Part shown: positions 45,664 through 52,951 of the stretch, in pieces | Layout of the letters: every line of letters starts with the position of its first letter | Numbering within the stretch: the first letter of the stretch is position 1 | Source: Lachnoclostridium edouardi | Lineage (GTDB): Bacteria > Bacillota > Clostridia > Lachnospirales > Lachnospiraceae | Assembly: GCF_900240245.1 (NCBI RefSeq) | Contig: NZ_OESQ01000001.1 | Coordinates: 2,783,905 to 2,847,904, forward strand | Length of the DNA: 64,000 bases | Direction: 5' to 3' | Position numbers and translations under genes: made by a program | Notes under the pieces: model-generated | Told to the model about the DNA's origin: nothing | What the model saw: the letters and a program-made list of their open reading frames with translations, nothing else | Databases searched by the model: none

Positions 45664-47091
45664 CTAGATAAGTCCAATAAAGCTGAGAGCCATAAGGAGA
45701 ATCATGCCTACAATTCCTCCCAGGGCAGCCATAGGGCTGACATATTTTAAATACTGAGATAAATCTACGTTAAAAACCTCCTGGCACATCCAGCAGCCGG
45801 AGTCATTTACATGGCCGAATAAAACTGTGCCTAAGCCGATAGCCAAGGTGACAGCTACAGGGGAAAGTCCCAGGGTATTCATAATAGGCAGACATATGCC
45901 TGCGGCAGCCATGGAAGCAGTTGCCATAGAGCCTGCGGCGGCGCGCATAACAGCGGCAATAATAAAGGGAATCAGAATCATAGGAATACCGGAGCCGGCT
46001 ACAACCTGGGCGATTTCAGCTACTACAGGCTGGCTGGACAAAACAGAAGCAAAGGCGGCGCCCATAGCAGTGACCACTAAAACCATGGCTGAAACGTCAA
46101 TGGCCCTGGTAACCCAGTTTCCCATACCTAGTTCTAATAAAGATGCTTTTGGGCTGATGGCCTCAGTGCGGCTGGCGTTTACAAGCATCTTGTCTTTAAT
46201 TTTTCCGTTTGTCAATATAAGTATAATAATTCCAATCAGCATAGCTACTGCTTTGTCTCCCCAAAAGCCGGAGGCGGATACAATCAGGCTGTCCTTTGGC
46301 AGTACCATGGAGCAGACAGAAGAGATTGCAATTAAGGCTGCCGGCACAATGAGAGGCAGGAAAGCCACAAAAGCATTAGGAATATCCGCCTCTTTAATAA
46401 TCAGATCCTCCACAGTAGCCTGATCTGTCACCGGTTCAATGCCAACAGTATATTCCGGCTTAGGCTCTGCATAGGAGGCGTGGCGGGTCATCCATCCAAT
46501 AGTAAGAAAATATACAATTAAAAGAGCAGCCAGGCAGATAATCAGTCCCCATAAAATACACATTCCCACGTCGGCGCCCAGCAAAACAGCTACAGCCAAA
46601 ATAGCCGCTGAGGGAGGCACTACGCCGTGGGTGAACCAGACGGCAGTAATGACGTAAGCAGTTACTACAGACATGTTTAAGTTTCTGCGCTTTGCAATAG
46701 TAGCTGCAATAGGAGCCGTGAGAAGCTGAGAAATATCTCCAAAAACAGAAATAGCCATAATAAAAGCAGTTAACGCAGGAGCCAGCTCTAAATGTTTTCC
46801 CCTGAAAAGCTTTACAAAGAAATTACTTATGGCTACGGCGGCGCCGGAGTCCTGAACGCCCATAGCTAAAATAGCTCCAAAAAGCACTGGAAGCCCGATG
46901 CTTCCCAGGCTGCTGCCAAATGCGGCAGTAATAGTATTTAAGCCGTCCTGAGGAGAGGCTCCGAAAAATACTGCCAGTCCCATGGCAGTGAAAAATAGGG
47001 CCATAAAGCTGTTGACTTTTAGTTTCAAGGTTAGAAGCAGCAAAATGGCAATAGAAATTACTAAGGAAATCATATAAATTGCAGGCGTCAT
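45664..47091 (-). CDS. GntP-family gluconate/sugar-acid permease
   Basis: A 475-residue transporter with 12 or more predicted helices, consistent with the gluconate:proton symporter family: FGASPQDGLNTITAAFGSSLGSIGLPVLFGAILA, ISQLLTAPIAATIAKRR, THGVVPPSAAILAVA and the C-terminal LFGHVNDSGCWM. It lies 55 bases downstream of the enolase-superfamily dehydratase in the same direction, so it probably imports that enzyme's acid-sugar substrate. Substrate not deducible. Confidence 0.92.
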   Translation of the reverse strand: MTPAIYMISLVISIAILLLLTLKLKVNSFMALFFTAMGLAVFFGASPQDGLNTITAAFGSSLGSIGLPVLFGAILAMGVQDSGAAVAISNFFVKLFRGKHLELAPALTAFIMAISVFGDISQLLTAPIAATIAKRRNLNMSVVTAYVITAVWFTHGVVPPSAAILAVAVLLGADVGMCILWGLIICLAALLIVYFLTIGWMTRHASYAEPKPEYTVGIEPVTDQATVEDLIIKEADIPNAFVAFLPLIVPAALIAISSVCSMVLPKDSLIVSASGFWGDKAVAMLIGIIILILTNGKIKDKMLVNASRTEAISPKASLLELGMGNWVTRAIDVSAMVLVVTAMGAAFASVLSSQPVVAEIAQVVAGSGIPMILIPFIIAAVMRAAAGSMATASMAAAGICLPIMNTLGLSPVAVTLAIGLGTVLFGHVNDSGCWMCQEVFNVDLSQYLKYVSPMAALGGIVGMILLMALSFIGLI

Positions 47092-47146
47092 AAATTATCT
47101 TCCTTCTTTCTCTTATAAATTAGCAGTACATTTTTTCAAAGCCGGT

Positions 47147-48319
47147 TTAAAAAACTCTAAGAGGCTCTGCCTTATCCCAATCAATTTCAATACCGAGACC
47201 AGGCAAATCCGGCACATAAAAATTCATATCCTTGTCATATTCAAAAGGCGTTTTTAAAACACCTGTTTTTAAGAAGTTTTCATTTTCCTCGCTTTCCATA
47301 GCCTCCACATTAGGCAGGCAGGCGGAAAGCTGAAGGCTGGCTGCAAAATGAACGCAGGAGCCAAAGGAGTGAAGGGATACAAGCTTGGAAAAACCTTCTG
47401 CTGCCAGTCCGATTTTTTTAAGCTCAGAAATACCTCCGCTCCAGCCTATATCAGGCTGTACAATATCCATGACGTTTGCTTTCATTAAACGGGTAAAATT
47501 CTGGCAGCCCTGAACTGTTTCATAGCCCATAAGCAGAATGGGGGACAGCTTTTCTCTAATCTGTTTTAACCCCTCTTCGTCCTCAAAAAGAATAGGCTCC
47601 TCCAGCCAGTTTAAGCCAGCTTCTTTAAAATCCCTGGCAGCAAAAAGAACTGCGTTAGCCGGCCAGGCTGCGTTAATATCAGCCGCCAGACGGCCTTTAT
47701 TCCCCATTAGCCTGCGGACAGCTTCTATTCGCCTGATATCTTCCTCATAGGCCACTGAAAAATCTGTATTTCCCGTGTAATTTACTGCATTTCTCTCCAG
47801 CTTGGGATTGCGGCCGATTTTAATTTTAATGTCCTTATACCCCTTTTCTAAATATTTTTCTGTTTCCTGCTTTAAGCCGTCAATACTTTTTCCTGGGGCG
47901 TAAAAGCCGCCGCTGGCATATGCGGGAATACGGTCGGAGTGTCTGCCTAAAAGCTTAGATATAGACAGCCCGGCTGTTTTTCCCAGAATATCCCAAAGGG
48001 CAATATCAATGCCGCTGATACATCCCATCACAAGACCGGTGCGGCCGTTGGGAACATTTTTCCAATACATTTTCTGCCACAGCCACTGAATATTTTCAGG
48101 ATTTTCCCCAATAATGGCAGAGGCCAGCTGATCCTCCACAATGTGGCGGGCAATGATTAACGGGCTGCCATAACAAAACGCCTCGCCGATTCCGTAAACG
48201 CCGGAGTCTGTTTCCACCTTTACCCATAAAGCCTGACGGGCTTTGCACACTGACATGGCATCGCTCATAACAGGACATTCCCACCTGAGTCCTATGGCCT
48301 TTACTGAAGTAATTTTCAT
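47147..48319 (-). CDS. Mandelate racemase/muconate lactonizing enzyme family acid-sugar dehydratase
   Basis: A 390-residue enolase-superfamily enzyme of the mandelate racemase subgroup. Catalytic set: KIK at 165-167, metal ligands Asp214, Glu240 and Glu267, and the Asp290-His317 dyad. It therefore should abstract the alpha-proton of an acid sugar and lose water or epimerise. Substrate loops near the N-terminus give no clear specificity. It is encoded with GntP and opposite a LysR gene, which fits sugar-acid catabolism. AGGAGG precedes the ATG. Confidence 0.9.
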   Translation of the reverse strand: MKITSVKAIGLRWECPVMSDAMSVCKARQALWVKVETDSGVYGIGEAFCYGSPLIIARHIVEDQLASAIIGENPENIQWLWQKMYWKNVPNGRTGLVMGCISGIDIALWDILGKTAGLSISKLLGRHSDRIPAYASGGFYAPGKSIDGLKQETEKYLEKGYKDIKIKIGRNPKLERNAVNYTGNTDFSVAYEEDIRRIEAVRRLMGNKGRLAADINAAWPANAVLFAARDFKEAGLNWLEEPILFEDEEGLKQIREKLSPILLMGYETVQGCQNFTRLMKANVMDIVQPDIGWSGGISELKKIGLAAEGFSKLVSLHSFGSCVHFAASLQLSACLPNVEAMESEENENFLKTGVLKTPFEYDKDMNFYVPDLPGLGIEIDWDKAEPLRVF

Positions 48320-48351
48320 ATTCTACCTCCTTTATGTAAAAAAAATTTATT

Positions 48352-48361
48352 CTGATATCAG
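48352..48361. promoter_or_regulatory. Candidate LysR operator
   Basis: The palindrome CTGATATCAG lies 33 bases from the dehydratase start in the LysR-dehydratase intergenic region. LysR regulators bind short inverted repeats in such gaps. Assignment is positional. Confidence 0.35.
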
Positions 48362-48501
48362 TGTACAGGATGCAGATCAATTACACAAATTGTTAAAATT
48401 AAATCCTGGAATTAATAAAAACGAATAGTTAGAAAGGAGAATATTATGTATAATTGTTTATAAAGAAAAAAACGCTGCAAAATAGAAAATCTGAGGGTTA
48501 A

Positions 48502-48510
48502 GGGGGGGGG
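48502..48510 (+). repeat. G9 homopolymer forming the LysR ribosome site
   Basis: Nine consecutive G lie eight bases before the ATG at 48519, where the Shine-Dalgarno should be. Length changes would alter spacing and strength of initiation. Sequencing error is a possible alternative for the exact length. Confidence 0.7.
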
Positions 48511-48518
48511 ACAGCAAT

Positions 48519-49427
48519 ATGGATCTGCATCATTTAGAATACATTATTGAAATTGCCGACATGCGGGGGATTTCACGGGCAGCGGACAATCTGCATATTA
48601 CACAATCTACATTAAGCCAATATTTAAGCAAGCTGGAGTCGGAATTAGGGATACGCTTGTTTGACCGCCGAAGAAATGAGATGGCTTTAACTGCTGCCGG
48701 CCAGCTGTATGTAAAGGCCTGCCGGCAGATGCTGAAGGAGAAAAAAGAATTATATAATCAACTGTCTGACTTAACAGAATCAAAAATCGGAAGTTTTTCT
48801 GTAGGCTTAACTCCCCAGTGGGGAGCAGTAGCTTATTCTCACATTATCGGAGAATTTAACAAGCTTTACCCTAATGTAAAGGTGACTGTAAGGGAAGAAA
48901 CGGCTGTGCCTTTGATGCAGATGCTTTCTGCCAGCCAGATTGATATGGCTATTATCCCTTTGGCCGACGATGTTTCTCTGCCCCAGGAAAGTATGCTTTT
49001 ACACGGCGAGGAGCTGATTTTAGCAATTCCCAAAAGCCATGCCTCTGCTTTGCCTTTTACTTACATGGAAAAAGGCCTGCCTGCCGTTGACGTGGCGGCC
49101 TTGAAAAACGAACCTATGATTTTTTCTCAAAATAAGACCACAATACGAAAGTTGGAGGATCAATGTTTTGCAGCCCAGGGAATTTTCCCTAAAGTTGTGG
49201 CGGAGATTAACAGTCATCCGGCCAGCCTGATTATGGTGGAGCAGGAAATAGGAAGCACCTTTGTTCCAGTTTCCTGCTCCATGGCTTCAGACGCTATTGT
49301 ATACGCCCATGCTATCCCCTTAGTTCAGTGGTTTGTGGTAGTTGCTTTCCGGAAAGACTTTACCCCCAGACAAAGTGAAAGATATTTTATTAAGCTGGCT
49401 AAAAATTATTTTGACAGTAAAAAATAA
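48519..49427 (+). CDS. LysR-family transcriptional regulator
   Basis: A 302-residue regulator. The N-terminal winged helix (about 1-62) has MRGISRAADNLHITQSTLSQYLSKLESELGIRLFDRR. An effector-binding domain (about 90-290) follows. It is divergent from the dehydratase-permease pair and very likely activates it in response to the acid sugar or a catabolite. The ribosome site is the G9 tract described separately. Confidence 0.92.
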   Translation: MDLHHLEYIIEIADMRGISRAADNLHITQSTLSQYLSKLESELGIRLFDRRRNEMALTAAGQLYVKACRQMLKEKKELYNQLSDLTESKIGSFSVGLTPQWGAVAYSHIIGEFNKLYPNVKVTVREETAVPLMQMLSASQIDMAIIPLADDVSLPQESMLLHGEELILAIPKSHASALPFTYMEKGLPAVDVAALKNEPMIFSQNKTTIRKLEDQCFAAQGIFPKVVAEINSHPASLIMVEQEIGSTFVPVSCSMASDAIVYAHAIPLVQWFVVVAFRKDFTPRQSERYFIKLAKNYFDSKK

Positions 49428-49536
49428 TTTGTTTTTGTCATACTATGTCGAAAGATGCGGTGAAATCCCGGCCCGGCAGTATTGCTTGTTACCCGGATAT
49501 GGATTACACTATAAGAAAAAGAACGGAGGTTGACGG

Positions 49537-49743
49537 ATGAAAAGGTTCGGAGGTATACTATTTAAAATTTTTGGTTTTACTGCCATGGCAGGAATTGCAT
49601 ATTCTGTGGCGATGACACATCCTCCACTCCCAGGGGAGCCTAACTATAATATTTACAGGCTGCTGAGTATTGTGCTGGCCGTAGTGTACGGGATCGTCTT
49701 TGTGCTGGCGGCCATTGGAGCTGATCACCTGCCAGATGAATAG
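49537..49743 (+). CDS. Small two-helix membrane protein
   Basis: A 68-residue protein with two hydrophobic helices (about 7-26 and 42-64) joined by a THPPLPGEPNYNIYR loop and ending in HLPDE. CGGAGG lies eight bases upstream of the ATG, which supports real translation. No family recognised. It precedes rubrerythrin by about 120 bp and may be independent of it. Confidence 0.6.
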   Translation: MKRFGGILFKIFGFTAMAGIAYSVAMTHPPLPGEPNYNIYRLLSIVLAVVYGIVFVLAAIGADHLPDE

Positions 49744-49799
49744 AATAAAGAAAAAAACGAAAATAATGGAATAATGGAAGTTTCTGGGGTATAAGATTT

Positions 49800-49850
49800 C
49801 TGTAATGTGGAACATTAATTATGTATAAACAAATGGTATTCACATTACAG
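49800..49850 (+). promoter_or_regulatory. Inverted repeat in the rubrerythrin leader
   Basis: CTGTAATGTG (49800-49809) and CACATTACAG (49841-49850) are perfectly complementary with 31 bases between. The second arm directly abuts the GAGG of the ribosome site. It could be paired operator half-sites or an mRNA stem near the Shine-Dalgarno. It does not match the usual PerR box. Confidence 0.5.
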
Positions 49851-49861
49851 GAGGTACAAGA

Positions 49862-50455
49862 ATGGATTTTAAGACAAGCGAGACAGCCAAAAACCTGATG
49901 AGAGCTTTTGCAGGAGAAAGTCAGGCCAGAAACCGTTATACATTTGCAGCCGGCCAGGCAAAAAAGGAGAAGCTGCCGGTGATCCAGGCAGTTTTTACAT
50001 TTACGGCAGACCAGGAAAAAGAACACGGAGAAATATTTTATAATTATTTAGGAGAGATGGCAGGTCAGACAATTCATATTGACGGAGGGTATCCGGTGGA
50101 TATCTACAATAGGAGTCTTGACCTTTTAAAGGCGGCAAGGCACAATGAATACGAGGAGCACGATATTGTATACAGCAGCTTTGCCAAAACAGCGGCAGAA
50201 GAAGGATTTCTTCAGATCAGCAAAACATTTGAAATGATCGCTGCAATTGAAAAGGTTCACGGAGACAGATTCCAGCTGTTTGCAGATTATCTGGAGAAAA
50301 ATCAGCTGTTTGTCTCTGATGTGGAGACAGGGTGGATGTGCTTAAACTGCGGCCATATTCACACTGGACTTCAGGCGCCGGCAGCCTGCCCTGTATGTCA
50401 CCATGAGCAGGGATATTTTATCAGACTGGAGCTGGCTCCTTATATTAAGGCATAA
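49862..50455 (+). CDS. Rubrerythrin
   Basis: Non-haem iron peroxidase for hydrogen peroxide detoxification in anaerobes. The 197-residue protein has a ferritin-like diiron domain (about 1-145) with AGESQARNRYTFAA, ADQEKEHGEIF, EEHDIVY and AAIEKVHGDRF supplying the Glu/His ligands. The C-terminal rubredoxin domain has CLNCGHIH and CPVCHHEQGYF. Domain order is the standard one. AGGAGG precedes the ATG. Confidence 0.96.
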   Translation: MDFKTSETAKNLMRAFAGESQARNRYTFAAGQAKKEKLPVIQAVFTFTADQEKEHGEIFYNYLGEMAGQTIHIDGGYPVDIYNRSLDLLKAARHNEYEEHDIVYSSFAKTAAEEGFLQISKTFEMIAAIEKVHGDRFQLFADYLEKNQLFVSDVETGWMCLNCGHIHTGLQAPAACPVCHHEQGYFIRLELAPYIKA

Positions 50456-50476
50456 GGAAAAATACGGAGATTACAC

Positions 50477-51337
50477 ATGTGGAAAATAATAATGGAGGCG
50501 GCGGTTCTGACAGGAATTGCAGGGCTGCTGCGCTCTGAATATGAGAAACGCCATTTTAAAGTTGAATATTATCAAACAGTTTCAGAAAAGATTAAAAAGA
50601 ACAGGACAGTTGTGTTCCTGTCCGACTTACATAGTCAGGAATTTGGGAAGGATAATAAAAAGCTTTTAAAGGCCATTGACCAGGTAAGGCCTGATCTGAT
50701 TTTGTCAGGCGGCGATATGATGATCTGCAAAGGAAAGCGGGATGTAAAAGCTGCAAAAAAGCTTTTGGAGGCTTTGGCTGACAGGTATCCTGTGTACTGC
50801 GCCAACGGAAATCACGAGTGCAGAATGCGGGAGGAAAAGGAAATTTACGGGGATTTGTACGAAGAATATGTACAGGCCTTAAAATCAGCCGGCGTAACAG
50901 TGCTTTCTAATGAAACTGTTTTAGTAGATGAGGATTTAGCCATTACCGGATATGATTTAGACAAAAAGTATTATAAAAAATTTAAAACAGAAGAGTTAAG
51001 GTCGGAGGAAATCAAGAAAGAGGCAGGGCCGGCCCATAAAAAAAGATATGAAATTTTGCTGGCTCATTCCCCTTTGTTTTTTTCTGCCTATAAAGCCTGG
51101 GGAGCAGATCTTTCTCTGGCAGGCCATTTTCACGGGGGCACAATCCGTCTGCCTTTGGTGGGAGGAGTAATGACGCCTCAATTCCAGTTTTTTCTGCCCT
51201 GGTGCGCAGGAAAATTCCAGGAAAATGAGAAAACCATGATTGTCAGCCGGGGGCTGGGCACTCATTCTATTAGAATCAGACTGTTTAATAAACCACAAGT
51301 AGTAGTGGTGAGACTGAAAAATAAAACTATATTTTGA
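50477..51337 (+). CDS. Metallophosphoesterase, YaeI/YkuE-like
   Basis: A 286-residue calcineurin-fold phosphoesterase with a short hydrophobic N-terminus (possible membrane anchor). Motifs appear in order: FLSDLHSQEFG, SGGDMMI, ANGNHECR, LAHSPLFF and LAGHFHGG. These are the metal-binding set of the YaeI/YkuE group. That group includes UDP-diacylglucosamine- or membrane-associated phosphatases; the substrate here is unknown. It follows rubrerythrin by 21 bases. Confidence 0.88.
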   Translation: MWKIIMEAAVLTGIAGLLRSEYEKRHFKVEYYQTVSEKIKKNRTVVFLSDLHSQEFGKDNKKLLKAIDQVRPDLILSGGDMMICKGKRDVKAAKKLLEALADRYPVYCANGNHECRMREEKEIYGDLYEEYVQALKSAGVTVLSNETVLVDEDLAITGYDLDKKYYKKFKTEELRSEEIKKEAGPAHKKRYEILLAHSPLFFSAYKAWGADLSLAGHFHGGTIRLPLVGGVMTPQFQFFLPWCAGKFQENEKTMIVSRGLGTHSIRIRLFNKPQVVVVRLKNKTIF

Positions 51338-51347
51338 TGTATTAATG

Positions 51348-51376
51348 TTTACAGAGGAGGAAAAGTTTGCTATACT
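51348..51376 (+). promoter_or_regulatory. scpAB promoter
   Basis: TTTACA (51348-51353), a 17-bp spacer and TATACT (51371-51376), 36 bases before the scpA ATG. Confidence 0.8.
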
Positions 51377-51412
51377 GTGTGAGAATACGAAACACAGAAA
51401 GCGAACAAAAAC

Positions 51413-52207
51413 ATGGGAATCTCATATAAGCTGGAAAAGTTCGAGGGGCCTTTAGATCTGCTCCTTCATTTAATTGAAAAAAGTAAGGTCAGTATCTATG
51501 ATATTCCTATTGTGGATATTACGGAGCAATATTTAGATTATGTCAGCCATATGGATACAGAGGATTTAAATATTGTCAGCGAGTTTCTGGTGATGGCGGC
51601 CACTTTAATTGAAATTAAGGCTAAAATGCTTCTCCCTGCAGAAGAGGGCCAGGACGGGGAGGAGGAAGATCCAAGAGCAGAACTGGTGGCCAGATTGCTG
51701 GAATATAAGATGTACAAGTACATGGCCGGGGAGCTGAAGGACATGGAGGTAGATGCAGAGAAGCTGTTGTACAGGGAGCCTGCAGTGCCGGCAGAGGTGT
51801 TAAAGTTCGAGGAGCCGGTAGATTTGGACCAGCTGTTAGACGGGTTAAGTCTGGCCAGGCTGCAGCGGATTTTCCAGTCGGTGATGAAGCGGAGAGAGGA
51901 TAAGGTAGACCCTATCCGAAGCAGCTTCGGCGTTATTAAAAAAGAGCCGGTAAGCCTGGAACAAAAAGTGATTTCTGTAATGTCATATGCCAGGGCCCAC
52001 AGAAAATTCAGCTTTCGGGCTATGTTAGAGAAGCAGGCGGACAAGGTGGAGATAGTGGTTTCCTTTCTGGCTGTTTTGGAATTAATGAAAATCGGAAAAA
52101 TTCATTTAACTCAGGAAAATACTTTTGACGATATGTACATAGAAATCCTGGAGGAGGAAGGCCAGGAGGAACTGGATCTTCGTGATCTGGAGGATTTTGC
52201 AGTTTAA
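51413..52207 (+). CDS. scpA: Segregation and condensation protein A
   Basis: Kleisin subunit of the SMC-ScpAB condensin. The 264-residue protein has the typical N-terminus YKLEKFEGPLDLLLHLIEKSKVSIYDIPI and EFLVMAATLIEIKAKMLLP, an acidic linker, and the C-terminal winged helix with VSFLAVLELMKIGKI. It is adjacent to scpB as in most Firmicutes. No strong Shine-Dalgarno is seen right before the ATG (AGAAAGCGAAC). Confidence 0.96.
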   Translation: MGISYKLEKFEGPLDLLLHLIEKSKVSIYDIPIVDITEQYLDYVSHMDTEDLNIVSEFLVMAATLIEIKAKMLLPAEEGQDGEEEDPRAELVARLLEYKMYKYMAGELKDMEVDAEKLLYREPAVPAEVLKFEEPVDLDQLLDGLSLARLQRIFQSVMKRREDKVDPIRSSFGVIKKEPVSLEQKVISVMSYARAHRKFSFRAMLEKQADKVEIVVSFLAVLELMKIGKIHLTQENTFDDMYIEILEEEGQEELDLRDLEDFAV

Positions 52208-52219
52208 TGGGAGAAGGAA

Positions 52220-52951
52220 ATGGAAGACGTGTTTGAAGAGGAGAGCTGTGACCTGGAGGAGGTTATGGCCCGTCACCAGGCGATGGAGGAAGAACTGGAA
52301 AGAGAAGAGCTGCGCCAGATGGAGCTTAACATACTTCCGGAGCATGAAAATGAGGCGGAGGCCGTTGTGGAGGCCGTGCTTTTTACCATGGGAGGCTCTG
52401 TTACATTAAAGCAGCTGGCCACAGCATTGGATTGTGACACAAAAGAAGCGTGGCAGGCGGTGCAGATGTTAAAAAAACGGTATGAAACGGAAAACAGGGG
52501 GATGCAGATTATAGAGCTGGACAACAGCTTTCAAATGTGCACCAGATCTTGTTTTTATGAAAATTTAATCCGGGTAGCGGCAGCGCCGAAAAAACATATT
52601 CTCACTGATGTAATGTTGGAAACCTTATCCATTATTGCTTATAAACAGCCGGTTACTAAGATGGAGATTGAAAAAATCCGAGGAGTAAAGTCAGATCATG
52701 CAGTAAATCGCCTCATAGAATATGGATTAGTATTTGAGGCAGGCAGGCTGGACGCCCCAGGGCGTCCGGCTCTTTTTGCCACTACTGAAGAATTTTTGCG
52801 CCGGTTTGGAGTGGGAAGCACAGACAACCTTCCCCAGATAAATCCGGAGCAGGCGGCAGAATTTAAACAGGAAGCAGAGGAAGAGCTGCAGTACATAAAT
52901 ACAGAAACAGACCAGCGCAGGACAGAAGATATAGGAGGTAAGGAAAGTTGA
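52220..52951 (+). CDS. scpB: Segregation and condensation protein B
   Basis: Partner of ScpA in chromosome condensation. The 243-residue protein has two winged-helix domains: AVVEAVLFTMGGSVTLKQLATALD first, then LETLSIIAYKQPVTKMEIEKIRGVKSDHAVNRLIEYGLVFEAGR with the family stretch RPALFATTEEFLRRFGV. The N-terminus carries an extra acidic extension of about 50 residues (EEESCDLEEVMARHQ...). GGAGAAGG precedes the ATG. The stop overlaps the nrdD start as TTGA. Confidence 0.94.
   Translation: MEDVFEEESCDLEEVMARHQAMEEELEREELRQMELNILPEHENEAEAVVEAVLFTMGGSVTLKQLATALDCDTKEAWQAVQMLKKRYETENRGMQIIELDNSFQMCTRSCFYENLIRVAAAPKKHILTDVMLETLSIIAYKQPVTKMEIEKIRGVKSDHAVNRLIEYGLVFEAGRLDAPGRPALFATTEEFLRRFGVGSTDNLPQINPEQAAEFKQEAEEELQYINTETDQRRTEDIGGKES

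Noticed and set aside
45827..46423. 198-codon plus-strand open frame
   Set aside because: Antisense to the GntP permease; Ala/Ile-rich shadow without a ribosome site.
49800..49850. PerR box upstream of rubrerythrin
   Set aside because: The inverted repeat does not match TTATAATNATTATAA, so a PerR assignment is not supported.
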